A DNA stretch of 34,092 nucleotides from Robiginitomaculum sp. (GTDB lineage Bacteria; Pseudomonadota; Alphaproteobacteria; Caulobacterales; Maricaulaceae), in contig JAJFFR010000053.1 in NCBI GenBank assembly GCA_021776555.1, positions 1 to 34,092 on the forward strand, read 5' to 3'. Made by a program: the position numbers and the translations under genes. Shown here piece by piece: positions 6,966-14,973 of the stretch. Each line of letters starts with the position of its first letter. Position 1 is the stretch's first letter. Below the pieces are notes generated by a model. The model did no database searches. It was given only the letters and a program-made list of their open reading frames with translations, and was not told the DNA's origin.

Positions 6966-8696
6966 TTATTCCGCTGACAGATCACTTGAGAGATCGCTAG
7001 CCAGCTTTTTGATCTCAGGCTCTGGCAAACCTTGTTCGATTTTCGCCTGAATAACTTCCAGATCGGTTTCCTCGTCCGGCTCCAGCGTTAACACCCGTTG
7101 CCATTGGTACTTGGCTTCGAGCTTGCGCCCGACCTGCCAATAGGCATCCCCCAGATGCTCGTTGATGGTTGGTTCGCCCGGCTCCAACATGACAGCGCGT
7201 TCCAGCTCGGCAACGGCTTCCTCGAACCGGCCCAACCGGAAATAGCCCCAGCCCAGCGAATCAACGATATAGCCAGCCTTGGGGGATAATTCGATAGCTT
7301 GGCGGATCAGGGCAAACCCCTCTTCCAAATTCTCTCCGGCATTGACAAAAGTATAGCCCAGATAGTTCAGTACATCGGCCTGCTTGGGGTTCAGTTCCAG
7401 ACTTTTACGAAAATCCGGTACTGCTTCACGCCAACGATCCGTGCGCTCCAGACACACGGCCCGGGAAAAATAGAGCTGCCAATCGGCGTTATCTGCTTCT
7501 GCCTCAATTTGTTCAGTATAGAGCGCCAGCGCCGCATCATATTGCTTATCGATTTGCAACGCATTGGCCAAAGCTCGCTTCACCCGCAGGGTTGGCGTGG
7601 TTTCGGCCAGTTCGTGCAAATGATCCAGCGCGTCCTTCTTGCGGTCCATCCGAAACAACACATTGGCCATGTTTAATCGAGCCAACAGGTATTGTGGGCT
7701 GTCCGGATCAATTTCGGTAAACATCGCCAGCGCATCATCGGCACGGCCTTGAAGCTCAAACAATTGCGCTAATAAATCTCGAGACGCGTTGTGCCCCGGA
7801 TCCAAATGTAAGGCTAATTCCAGATAGACCACCGCCAGATCATATAACCTACGTTCAGTCAAAACTTGCGCCGGACCAAACATCGCCTCGGCTGCGCCCT
7901 GATTGACGGTGGAAAACACCGCAACCGGCGGGCTAGCTTGGTCTAATTTTGCAGCTAGATAGAGCGCTTCGGCCTCACGTTCATTGTTTTCCAAGCGTTG
8001 CGCCACCAGAACTTTGGCCTCGTCCAACTCGCCGGAACTCAACCGGATCAACGCCATAGCGTAAGCGGTGCGTGTGGTCAGCACACCGGTGCCCAGCGCC
8101 AAGCCTAATGCTTCGTCGGCGGCCAAGGTCTGGCCGGATTGAGCCAAAATTAGCCCACGGTGGAACAGGGCGAGATCGCCCAGAACCGGCGCTTGCGCCA
8201 CTTCGCCCAAAACCAATAATGCTTCATCGGTTTTACCCTGCCCATGCAAGGCCCAACCATGCAGCAAACCGCTAGCGACTTGATTTAGCGGACCCAGTTT
8301 GGCATCGCGCAACACCAATTCAGCCTCGGCATATTTGCCATGCCGGATTGCATTTGAGGCGATGATCAAGACGGCCAGCCGATTGTCGGGATCGTCCTCC
8401 AGTATCGGTTTGGCTTGCACCACCGCTTTTTCAACCTGACCAGAAAACACCGCGCTTAACATAGTCCGGTGACGCAGATCGGTATTGTCCGGGTCTTTTT
8501 TCAAGGCGCTGGCAAAATACGCAGCCGCCTTGTTCACATCAGATTCGGAGCTGGCATAACGCGCCGCCAGATAATCACCAAAGGCCGATTGCGGGCCGTC
8601 ATAGGCCGCATAACGACCGCCATACGATGAACAAGCTGCAATCAACATGGCGAACAGCGGCATCATGAATAGTACTCGAAGGGATTTTTTTGTCAT
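6966..8696 (-). CDS. TPR-repeat outer-membrane-type lipoprotein
   Basis: 576-residue protein with a lipoprotein signal: MTKKSLRVLFMMPLFAMLIAAC, lipobox LIAAC, lipidated Cys at 22. The rest is tetratricopeptide-repeat helices; the clearest repeats are near the C-terminus (for example PKQADVLNYLGYTFVNAGEN, and GYIVDSLGWGYFRLGRFEEAVAELERAV). TPR arrays are protein-binding scaffolds. The absence of Asp at position +2 after the Cys suggests sorting to the outer membrane, by analogy with enterobacterial rules. The open frame extends 28 codons further upstream, but the signal peptide fixes the start at 8696. Genes of this kind are often found next to ispE and ETF-QO in alphaproteobacteria. The specific role is not known. 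Confidence 0.9.
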   Translation of the reverse strand: MTKKSLRVLFMMPLFAMLIAACSSYGGRYAAYDGPQSAFGDYLAARYASSESDVNKAAAYFASALKKDPDNTDLRHRTMLSAVFSGQVEKAVVQAKPILEDDPDNRLAVLIIASNAIRHGKYAEAELVLRDAKLGPLNQVASGLLHGWALHGQGKTDEALLVLGEVAQAPVLGDLALFHRGLILAQSGQTLAADEALGLALGTGVLTTRTAYAMALIRLSSGELDEAKVLVAQRLENNEREAEALYLAAKLDQASPPVAVFSTVNQGAAEAMFGPAQVLTERRLYDLAVVYLELALHLDPGHNASRDLLAQLFELQGRADDALAMFTEIDPDSPQYLLARLNMANVLFRMDRKKDALDHLHELAETTPTLRVKRALANALQIDKQYDAALALYTEQIEAEADNADWQLYFSRAVCLERTDRWREAVPDFRKSLELNPKQADVLNYLGYTFVNAGENLEEGFALIRQAIELSPKAGYIVDSLGWGYFRLGRFEEAVAELERAVMLEPGEPTINEHLGDAYWQVGRKLEAKYQWQRVLTLEPDEETDLEVIQAKIEQGLPEPEIKKLASDLSSDLSAE

Positions 8697-8737
8697 GGCC
8701 CCATGGTGGCAAGGCTTTAGTCTTCTGGCAAGCCTTG

Positions 8738-9133
8738 TCAGGCGGTGACCACTGCCGAGCGCAGGAAATTCTGTAGCCACAAGATCGCATTTTTTGACAA
8801 GCCAGGACCAAGCGGGATTACCCCCTCTTTGCCAATAATGATGATCTGTCGGCCCTGGCCGTTTCGGCTTTGTAGCAGAATGTTTTCGATCTGGCCCAAA
8901 GGCAGTTTGTCCACGCGGTTTTCTTGTTGCCCCTGCGGTAGCCTGTCTTTGATAAGAATGTGGGAGCGGGTGATGCGTAATTCACGCTTGTTCAACCGGT
9001 CAGCGATTAAAAATCCGCCGATAACCAGCATGAAAGTTCCGCCGACCAGTGGAAAAACCAACGGCACGCCTGCCTTAAGAAAATAGATGGCAACAAATAC
9101 CAATGGCACAATTGGCAGGACGAACTTACCCAA
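8738..9133 (-). CDS. Membrane protein, second half of a TAG-split protein
   Basis: 131 codons encoding two hydrophobic helices (about residues 4-22 and 26-45) followed by a soluble beta-rich segment resembling a small PH-like domain (RELRITRSHILIKDRLP onward). The only start is a TTG that directly follows the TAG of the upstream frame in the same reading frame, with no spacing and no separate ribosome-binding site. The upstream protein ends in a segment (PPKGLRIW...TLIVRI) that in similar membrane proteins leads straight into such a two-helix plus PH-like module. I therefore think 8738-9907 is one ancestral gene of about 390 codons interrupted by a single amber codon. The piece may be made by re-initiation or readthrough, or may be dead. 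Confidence 0.6.
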   Translation of the reverse strand: MGKFVLPIVPLVFVAIYFLKAGVPLVFPLVGGTFMLVIGGFLIADRLNKRELRITRSHILIKDRLPQGQQENRVDKLPLGQIENILLQSRNGQGRQIIIIGKEGVIPLGPGLSKNAILWLQNFLRSAVVTA

Positions 9134-9907
9134 CTAGCTCACCCGATCAGCATTGATGCGTACAATTAGGGTTTCGCAATCTCCCTTGTTTTCCTGCCAG
9201 ATACGCAATCCCTTTGGCGGCGGTTGATTGCGGAAATTCGAGTCGATGGCCGGTGCTTCACCGTCCATTGCTTTTTCCTGTAAAGTTTTGCCCAAAGACC
9301 CGGTCGCAGTAGCCAACACCCTGTCGCCATCTTTTTGCAAGGCTGGCACATTAAGTGCAGTTGCCAACTGCTTCCATTGCTCGCGAAGCGGTTTTTTGCC
9401 TTGTTGTTTGTAAAGCGGGATATTTAGATGTGTATCCTCATGGACCAAATTTATCAATTGCCATGTAATGTCGGAGCGCTTGTTGCGCCGCTCGATCTCG
9501 GTATCAATTAACACACCCTGATAGTCAGAATAAAAAACCTGTTTTTTTTGCCAGCCAGAGAACAGATTTTTACGGGCAATTTCAGCATAACCTGTTTGCA
9601 ATAATATCAGGTATTTAGCCGTCCATAAATGTATCGCCAACACAAGGATCGCGCCGCCAATTAGCAAAAATACCGGCATGATAAGAAATGCCGGAAACTG
9701 GAAAAACCCGCCCTCGCGGACGGTTACAAAAATAATACTGCCACTGATCGCCAGCCAAAACAGGGAAAATGCAAGGAGAAACCACGCGACTTGCCGATTT
9801 GCAGCCATGTCCAGTTCCACAGGAAACTGCCCCAGATCAAGTGCAAGACCTTTGGAGCGGGTAACATCATCCATACGAATGGTTTTGCGGTTTTGGTCAA
9901 ATGGCAT
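9134..9907 (-). CDS. Membrane protein, first half of a TAG-split protein
   Basis: 257 residues from the ATG at 9907. That start has GGGGG 5 nt upstream and removes an N-terminal extension that would be translated from a palindromic repeat. Two transmembrane helices (about residues 40-62 and 72-92) precede a soluble region with NLVHEDTHLNIPLY and REQWKQLATALNVPAL. The architecture (two helices, then a soluble domain) resembles DUF3592-like membrane proteins, but I do not recognise a named family with certainty. The frame ends in TAG and continues in the same frame without further stops for 131 codons. Function unknown; the gene sits between ETF-QO and the TPR lipoprotein in the same orientation. 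Confidence 0.75.
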   Translation of the reverse strand: MPFDQNRKTIRMDDVTRSKGLALDLGQFPVELDMAANRQVAWFLLAFSLFWLAISGSIIFVTVREGGFFQFPAFLIMPVFLLIGGAILVLAIHLWTAKYLILLQTGYAEIARKNLFSGWQKKQVFYSDYQGVLIDTEIERRNKRSDITWQLINLVHEDTHLNIPLYKQQGKKPLREQWKQLATALNVPALQKDGDRVLATATGSLGKTLQEKAMDGEAPAIDSNFRNQPPPKGLRIWQENKGDCETLIVRINADRVS

Positions 9908-9937
9908 ATCAGCCCCCGATTGGACAACACCCGCCCC

Positions 9938-9967
9938 GTCATTGCGGCGCAAGCCGCAATCCAGCCA
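9938..9967. repeat. Palindromic intergenic repeat
   Basis: ATTGCGGC (9941-9948) and GCCGCAAT (9953-9960) form a perfect 8 bp inverted repeat around the tetraloop sequence GCAA, preceded by CGTC and followed by CCAGCC. This matches the style of short dispersed repeats common in alphaproteobacterial intergenic regions. It lies in the 168 bp between the ETF-QO stop and the next gene start and could form an RNA hairpin that ends or attenuates ETF-QO transcription. Confidence 0.6.
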
Positions 9968-10075
9968 AGCTTATTACCTGTGGATCATTAAAAATGGATT
10001 GCGATCTACACCGAAATGCCGAATTTGGTTGGTTGGAAAACCAATGTGCAAGCAAAATTAGGCACACAAGACCAA

Positions 10076-11740
10076 TCACATATTTGGATAATTCGGACCG
10101 CCACCGCCTTCGGGACAGACCCAGGTAATGTTTTGGCTCGGGTCTTTGATGTCACAGGTTTTGCAATGCACACAGTTTTGCGCGTTGATCTGGAACCGTA
10201 CCTCGCCAGACGTTTCGTCAGTCACATATTCATAAACCCCGGCCGGGCAGAACCGTTGCGAAGGCCCGGCGAATTTGGGCAAATTAACCGACAGAGGCAA
10301 GTTAGGATCAGCCAATTGCAAATGCACCGGCTGATCTTCTTCGTGATTGGTGGCCGAAAACGACACCGAGGTCAGCTTGTCAAAAGTCAGCACCCCGTCC
10401 GGTTTGGGATAGGCAATCGGTTTGTGTTGATCAGCTGGCTCGGTGCTCATCGCATCGGTCTTGCCGTGTTTTAAGGTACCAAATACCGAGAATGTCCCGA
10501 ACAACAAATTGCTCCACATATCCATGCCAGCCAACATGATACCGCCCAACAAAGTACCGTATTTGGACCAAAGCGGCTTGGCATTGCGGACGACTTTCAA
10601 ATCCGTGCCAATCGGGCTGGCCCGCCACCCGTCTTCATATGCACTTAATTCATCACCAGAGCGATCCGCACCCAAAGCAGCAAACGCAGCTTCGGCCGCC
10701 TGCATGCCGGACTGCATGGCGTTATGCGATCCTTTGATGCGCGGTAAATTCATGAACCCGGCTGAACAGCCGATCAACGCCCCACCGGGGAAACACAATT
10801 TGGGTACTGATTGATACCCGCCCTCGGTCAAAGCGCGCGCGCCATAGGAAATGCGCTTACCGCCTTCGAGTATCTCGGCGATGGCCGGATGGGTTTTTAA
10901 GCGTTGAAATTCATCGTAAGGAGACAGGTACGGGTTTTTGTAGTTCAGATGAACCACCATGCCGATCGCTACCTGATTGTCCTCGAAATGATACAAGAAT
11001 GAACCACCGCCGGTTTTGTTATCCAACGGCCAACCAAAGGAATGTTGCACATGACCTAGGTGGTGCTTGGCCGGATCAATTTGCCATAATTCCTTAATCC
11101 CAAGGCCAAACTTTTGCGGCTCGCTATCCGCATCAAGACCATATTTGGCAATGACCTGCTTGGACAACGACCCACGCGCCCCCTCGCCCAGCAACACATA
11201 TTTGCCCAGCAATTCCATACCTGGTTCAAACTCGCTTTTTTCGCTGCCATCAGCCGCGCGGCCAAATACCCCGGCGACCACACCGCGCACCACGCCATCA
11301 TCCGTATAGAGCACTTCGGATGCGGCCATGCCCGGATAGACCTCAACCCCCAAGCTTTCCGCCTGCTCGGCCAGCCAGCGACAGATATTGCCCAAAGACG
11401 CGATATAATTTCCATGATTGTGAATTATCTTTGGCATCACAAAACCGGGCAACGGAATGGCGCCCTGTTCGGTCAGCAGTAGGAACTTGTCTTTGACCAC
11501 TTCGGTTTTTAGCGGCGCACCGCGTTCTTTCCAATCGGGCAGAAGATCGCTTAAGGCACCCGGATCAATCACCGCCCCGGATAGGATATGAGCGCCCACT
11601 TCGGACCCTTTTTCAAGGACCACCACCGAGACCTCTTTGTCGGTCTCCGCTGCCAATTGTTTCAGACGAATGGCCGCCGACAACCCGGCTGGACCTGCGC
11701 CCACAATCACCACATCAAAACCCATTGCTTCGCGGCTCAT
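10076..11740 (-). CDS. Electron transfer flavoprotein-ubiquinone oxidoreductase
   Basis: Inner-membrane-associated flavo-iron-sulfur protein that passes electrons from reduced ETF (fed by acyl-CoA and other dehydrogenases) to ubiquinone. It has 554 residues from the chosen start. The FAD-binding motif VVIVGAGPAGLSAAIRL is near residues 10-26. GSHNAMQSGMQAAEAAF is the second FAD contact region. The C-terminal 4Fe-4S domain shows FCPAGVYEYV and NCVHCKTCDIKDPSQNITWVCPEGGGGPNYPNM, characteristic of the family. The ATG at 11740 is preceded by GAGGAG (11747-11752) at 6 nt, so I prefer it over the ATGs at 11761 and 11758. The ETF alpha/beta genes are not in the window. Confidence 0.97.
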   Translation of the reverse strand: MSREAMGFDVVIVGAGPAGLSAAIRLKQLAAETDKEVSVVVLEKGSEVGAHILSGAVIDPGALSDLLPDWKERGAPLKTEVVKDKFLLLTEQGAIPLPGFVMPKIIHNHGNYIASLGNICRWLAEQAESLGVEVYPGMAASEVLYTDDGVVRGVVAGVFGRAADGSEKSEFEPGMELLGKYVLLGEGARGSLSKQVIAKYGLDADSEPQKFGLGIKELWQIDPAKHHLGHVQHSFGWPLDNKTGGGSFLYHFEDNQVAIGMVVHLNYKNPYLSPYDEFQRLKTHPAIAEILEGGKRISYGARALTEGGYQSVPKLCFPGGALIGCSAGFMNLPRIKGSHNAMQSGMQAAEAAFAALGADRSGDELSAYEDGWRASPIGTDLKVVRNAKPLWSKYGTLLGGIMLAGMDMWSNLLFGTFSVFGTLKHGKTDAMSTEPADQHKPIAYPKPDGVLTFDKLTSVSFSATNHEEDQPVHLQLADPNLPLSVNLPKFAGPSQRFCPAGVYEYVTDETSGEVRFQINAQNCVHCKTCDIKDPSQNITWVCPEGGGGPNYPNM

Positions 11741-11848
11741 CAAGCTCTCCTCGCCCATCATTTTCCAAACGTGTTGGCGGCAATCTAGAATAGATTTTAC
11801 AAGGCCCGCAACCGGTTTTGGTTCGGCAGGACGCTGGTTTGGTGAAAT

Positions 11849-12217
11849 TTACCCAACCTGATCGGCCATAAAACTGTCCGGGGCGACCCACGTGTCTGGA
11901 TAATGGACATTGGCCCATTGGCACATGGCGACCAATACCGGATGCAAACTCAGACCTTTTTCGGTTAATTGGTAGGCGTATCGCACCGGACGCTGGCAAT
12001 ACGGCGCACGGGTCACTAATCCATTTTTAGTCATGCGTTCGAGCCGAGCAGAAAGAACGCTAGGCGTGATCCCTTCTGGCGAATCTAATAATTCTGAAAA
12101 ACGGGCTTTTCCATTGATCAGATCGCGCAACACAATCAAGGTCCATCGATCACCAACCAATTCCAATGTGGTGGAAATCGGACAGCCGGATCGCTGTTCT
12201 ACTTCTCCCCAAGACAT
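11849..12217 (-). CDS. HxlR-family winged-helix transcriptional regulator
   Basis: Small winged-helix DNA-binding protein of the HxlR (HTH) family; members often respond to reactive aldehydes, quinones or thiol stress. The family signature is CPISTTLELVGDRWTLIVLRDLINGKARFSELLDSPEGITPSVLSARLERM. The N-terminal Cys that several redox-sensing members use is present at about residue 12. The ATG at 12217 is preceded by GAGG at 6 nt and gives 122 residues, a usual length. The frame stays open to a GTG at 12331, adding 38 residues with a CxxC pair, but that start has no ribosome-binding site. The gene is divergent from the GFA/TfoX-like pair and probably controls it and itself. Confidence 0.92.
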   Translation of the reverse strand: MSWGEVEQRSGCPISTTLELVGDRWTLIVLRDLINGKARFSELLDSPEGITPSVLSARLERMTKNGLVTRAPYCQRPVRYAYQLTEKGLSLHPVLVAMCQWANVHYPDTWVAPDSFMADQVG

Positions 12218-12322
12218 GTCGCACCTCGCTTGTTGCTCATTGGCTTCCACTGGCAATCGCCACGATTTGCCAGCTTTGGGATCCCAACCACAGCGCTGGC
12301 AAATCAGTTTGGAGATTCTATC

Positions 12323-12352
12323 TTGACTCACTAGTTAATTGCAACTTACTAT
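12323..12352 (+). promoter_or_regulatory. Candidate promoter overlapped by a 20 bp palindrome (HxlR operator?)
   Basis: TTGACT at 12323-12328 and TACTAT at 12347-12352, 18 bp apart, form a plausible rightward sigma-70 promoter for the GFA gene, whose ATG is at 12450. The span 12332-12351 (TAGTTAATTGCAACTTACTA) matches its own reverse complement at 16 of 20 positions and covers the spacer and -10 region. An adjacent tandem repeat, CTTACTA TTTACTA, ends at 12358. The arrangement suits repression by the divergent HxlR protein. Promoter and operator are inferred, not shown. Confidence 0.45.
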
Positions 12353-12449
12353 TTACTAAATTTGAAACTGAAATCAAAATCGCCTCAAGCTCAAGCCACA
12401 AGCCATTCTGATCAAACAGAATGCGCAGTAAAAAAGAAAGAGAAGTAAA

Positions 12450-12893
12450 ATGACCAAAGGATTTAGCGGAAAATGTCTATGCGGCGCGGTGAGTTACCAA
12501 AGCACCAGCGACCCGATGTTGTCGGCTCACTGCTATTGTGTGGATTGCCGCAAAACCAGTGGCACCGGCCATGGCACCCATGTGGTTACCAAGCAAGACA
12601 GCGCCAGCATTACCGGCCAGTTGGCAGCTTATGATCATCCAGCCGATAGCGGCAATGTGGTCTCCCGGAATTTTTGCCCGACCTGCGGCTCGCCAATTTA
12701 TTCCACTAATTCGGCCATGCCGGGGATGATCTTTTTTCGGGCCTCCAGTCTGGATGATCTTGAAATTATCCAACCGGCGATGGCGGTCTATACCGATCGC
12801 GCCCCATCGTGGGACATTCGGGACGACAAGCTGACCTCGTTTGCCGAGGGCGCAACCGGCGGCCCCGAAAAAGTCATTGCTGAGCTGGACTAG
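12450..12893 (+). CDS. GFA (glutathione-dependent formaldehyde-activating enzyme-like) zinc protein
   Basis: 147-residue cytosolic zinc protein of the GFA/CENP-V family. The full cysteine set is present: C9 and C11 in KCLCG, C28, C30 and C33 in HCYCVDCRKTSG, and C76 and C79 in NFCPTCGSPIYS. Members bind two zinc ions. Gfa itself was proposed to speed S-hydroxymethylglutathione formation, but most homologues have no proven substrate, so the biochemical role here is open. A purine-rich AGAGAAG stretch precedes the ATG. The divergent HxlR regulator and the palindrome between them suggest inducible expression, perhaps by aldehyde or other electrophile stress (inference). The next gene begins 8 bp after its stop. 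Confidence 0.93.
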   Translation: MTKGFSGKCLCGAVSYQSTSDPMLSAHCYCVDCRKTSGTGHGTHVVTKQDSASITGQLAAYDHPADSGNVVSRNFCPTCGSPIYSTNSAMPGMIFFRASSLDDLEIIQPAMAVYTDRAPSWDIRDDKLTSFAEGATGGPEKVIAELD

Positions 12894-12901
12894 GAAACCC
12901 G

Positions 12902-13228
12902 ATGCCACACGATCCCCACCTTGCCGATCAAATGCGCGATGCGCTGGAAGGCCGCGCGGGCATCACCGAAAAGGCCATGTTTGGTGGCTTTTGCTGGATG
13001 CTACATGGCAATATGCTGTGCGGGGTCGAAGTGGGTCGCTACATGTTCCGGGTCGGCAAACCCCGCGAACCCGAAGCCCTAACCCATGAAGGCACGGAAG
13101 GAATTGCCTTTAACGGGCGGCGCATGGGCGGCATTATTTGGGTAGATGCAGAAGCGGCCGAAGAAGCAGGCCTTACGTTCTGGATCGACTTTGCAGCCGT
13201 GTTTGTTGGTGGGTTACCGCCGAAGTGA
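12902..13228 (+). CDS. TfoX/Sxy N-terminal domain protein
   Basis: 108-residue single-domain protein. ITEKAMFGGFCWMLHGNMLCGV followed by RVG matches the TfoX N-terminal domain pattern (MFGG...F...G.M...V). The full-length TfoX/Sxy of gamma-proteobacteria regulates competence genes, but stand-alone N-terminal-domain proteins like this are common and mostly uncharacterised, so a competence role should not be assumed. It starts 8 bp after the GFA gene and is probably in the same transcript. No membrane or secretion signal is seen. Confidence 0.85.
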   Translation: MPHDPHLADQMRDALEGRAGITEKAMFGGFCWMLHGNMLCGVEVGRYMFRVGKPREPEALTHEGTEGIAFNGRRMGGIIWVDAEAAEEAGLTFWIDFAAVFVGGLPPK

Positions 13229-13502
13229 CAACAAGCCACGCCATACAGCCCGAGTTCGTAAGTCCCCGGATTTAGTCCGGGGTCCAGGCAAGCTTGGTGC
13301 AAATGGCACAAAACTAAAAGACAAGGGAAAATCACATAAAGTCGTCATCGTAGCTGTTGCCCGAAAACTGCTCATAACCAAAAACGCCGTAATCCGACAA
13401 AAAGAACCCTGGAAAACATAAACCTGAAATACAATTGCTCAAAGGATCGGTAGTCCCAACGCACCCCACCCGAATCGGCCTATCCTCGCTCCCGAAAGGC
13501 CA
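13229..13502. other. Gene-free stretch with one palindromic repeat
   Basis: 274 bp between the TfoX-like gene and the Phe-ladder gene. It holds the inverted repeat CCCCGGA (13264-13270) / TCCGGGG (13276-13282) followed by TCCAGGCAAGC, typical of dispersed alphaproteobacterial repeats, which could also end the GFA/TfoX transcript. The rest shows no open frame with family features and no clear RNA gene. GAAAGG just before 13503 is the likely ribosome-binding site of the next gene. Confidence 0.6.
13264..13290. repeat. Palindromic intergenic repeat
   Basis: Perfect 7 bp arms CCCCGGA and TCCGGGG around TTTAG, followed by TCCAGGCAAGC. The same core, CCCGGA...TCCGGG next to GGATC or GGTCC, recurs at 26831-26854, so the two are copies of one dispersed family. 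Confidence 0.6.
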
Positions 13503-13739
13503 ATGATGTCCCAACGCCAACTAACCGACTCGCAAAAAGCTATCAATGAGGACCCCTACTATTGGGATCATTTCGATGCTTGGTGGGCACAAGATTTTTC
13601 GTGGGAAGGGTTGAAAGAGCACAAGATTGAGAGGCACCCCGGATGGTCATACCTTGCAGGATTATTGGCGGGAAGAAGAAGCTACTCAGGTTTTTTTTGG
13701 AAAAAGGAAATGGACTCGCTTTCATTTGCCGCCACATGA
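13503..13739 (+). pseudogene. Frameshifted 5' part of the Phe-ladder repeat gene
   Basis: Starts at ATG-ATG (13503/13506) after GAAAGG and reads MSQRQLTDSQKAINEDPYYWDHFDAWW...FSWEGLKEHK, which looks like genuine coding sequence. It runs into a stop at 13737. From about 13626 the protein-like sequence (GTPDGHTLQDYWREEEA) is in the next frame, which continues to 14955. A +1 shift between about 13615 and 13632 would join the two into a single protein of about 483 residues. Either the gene carries an indel or the base sequence has an error. The first 41 or so codons here are the ones I consider real. Confidence 0.6.
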
Positions 13740-14955
13740 CCGGCTGGGAAATAAGAGCCTAAAATCAAAGGAAGTTAAATGGGCAGAGGAGCCATGGAGG
13801 AACTGGCGAGAGGTAATATTGGGAAAATTGCTGGCTGGTACGGACAAGCAGGCCAGCAAACCTGATACGCGCGCACAGTTGCAAGGTATTTGTTTCCCGA
13901 ACTGGTTTATATTATCCTTCCATCCATCAAAGAGTGAAGCTCTTCGACAAAAAAATTCTCAGAAAATTTATGTTAATGCGAACTGGGGTCGTTTTGGCGA
14001 TTCCAATAAATTCTGGAATGTTAACTTTGGTGATTTAGCTTGGTTTCAGCACGCTTATTTTGGCGAGGAAGCAGATTTTAGTTCCGCTAGGTTTGGTTAT
14101 TGGGCCGACTTTACGCATGCATATTTCCAGTGGTGTGCCGAATTTTCAAATGTTTGGTTTGGTGAGGATACCTCATTTGGATATGCTCGTTTTCAAGATT
14201 GGGCGATTTTTAAGAAATCTAGGTTTGGTGCTATGGCCCGATTTGAACATTCATATTTTTGTAAAATGGCTACGTTTGACAAAGTTTTCTTTGAAGGAAC
14301 ATCCAGTTTCAATGATGTCAAATTCGGTGCAGGTTCAGAATTCGTTGGCGTTATTTTTGAAGGCGTAGCCATGTTTGGGAATTGTCAGTTTCATCCAGAT
14401 AGCCATTTTGACGATTGTATGTTTGCTTTGCCATCCAGTGGCAATCAGGCCGCCAATTACCAATCTGCTTTTCGTATCTTACGGCAACACATGGAGACTC
14501 TGCGAAACCATGGACAGGAAATAAAATTTGCGCGGCTAGAAATGCAGGCGCGGGAGCGGCGAGTCGACACGAAGGATGTACCGAATACGGTTCGTTGGTT
14601 ATCGAAAACCTATGGGTTGTTTTCTGATTATGGGTTGGATCCGTTGCGGCCGGTTTTGTGGTTGGCTGGTTTGTTTGGGATGGTTGGCATCGGGTATTGG
14701 ATGCTGGCGATTTGGAGCGGGTTTGATTCGAGGTCGGGATTTTTGCATGGCTTAGAAGCGGCCCTGCGGTTTTCGCTGCCGCCGATCAGCAATTCGATCT
14801 CTTCCGTTTTGGGAGAGCCGGAACCGGCATTTATGGTGGCTCTGATGCAGCATCCGTTTTTGGCGGGATTGTTGATGTGGGTGCAGGGGCTAACCTCGCC
14901 GGCTTTGTTGTTTTTGTTTTTACTGGCTCTGCGGCGGCGGTTTCAGTTGCGCTAG
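13627..14955 (+). CDS. Phe-ladder (pentapeptide-like) repeat protein with membrane C-terminus
   Basis: 442 codons in the open frame (nominal TTG start); the true N-terminus is probably in the other frame at 13503. After an N-terminal segment with LQDYWREEEA and FHLPPHDRLG come about a dozen roughly 11-residue units with Phe at alternating steps of 5 and 6 (WFQHAYFGEEADF, SSARFGYWADFTHAYF and so on), about residues 120-265. This resembles a pentapeptide-type right-handed beta helix with Phe stacked in the core. A polar helical stretch follows, then hydrophobic helices near 350-375 and 410-435, so the C-terminus is probably in the membrane. The repeat-coding DNA is visibly AT-richer than its neighbours, which hints at transfer. 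Function unknown. Confidence 0.75.
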   Translation: MRGTPDGHTLQDYWREEEATQVFFGKRKWTRFHLPPHDRLGNKSLKSKEVKWAEEPWRNWREVILGKLLAGTDKQASKPDTRAQLQGICFPNWFILSFHPSKSEALRQKNSQKIYVNANWGRFGDSNKFWNVNFGDLAWFQHAYFGEEADFSSARFGYWADFTHAYFQWCAEFSNVWFGEDTSFGYARFQDWAIFKKSRFGAMARFEHSYFCKMATFDKVFFEGTSSFNDVKFGAGSEFVGVIFEGVAMFGNCQFHPDSHFDDCMFALPSSGNQAANYQSAFRILRQHMETLRNHGQEIKFARLEMQARERRVDTKDVPNTVRWLSKTYGLFSDYGLDPLRPVLWLAGLFGMVGIGYWMLAIWSGFDSRSGFLHGLEAALRFSLPPISNSISSVLGEPEPAFMVALMQHPFLAGLLMWVQGLTSPALLFLFLLALRRRFQLR

Positions 14956-14973
14956 TGGTTCGTTGCGCCGCCA

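Noticed and set aside
12218-12331. N-terminal extension of the HxlR regulator from a GTG, with a CQRCG motif
   Set aside because: The GTG has no ribosome-binding site, whereas the ATG at 12217 has GAGG at 6 nt and gives a normal family length. The extension overlaps the likely regulatory region.
13691-13698. Run of eight T as the frameshift site of the Phe-ladder gene
   Set aside because: The protein-like sequence is already in the second frame (GTPDGHTLQDYWREEEA) upstream of the T run, so the shift is more likely near 13615-13632.
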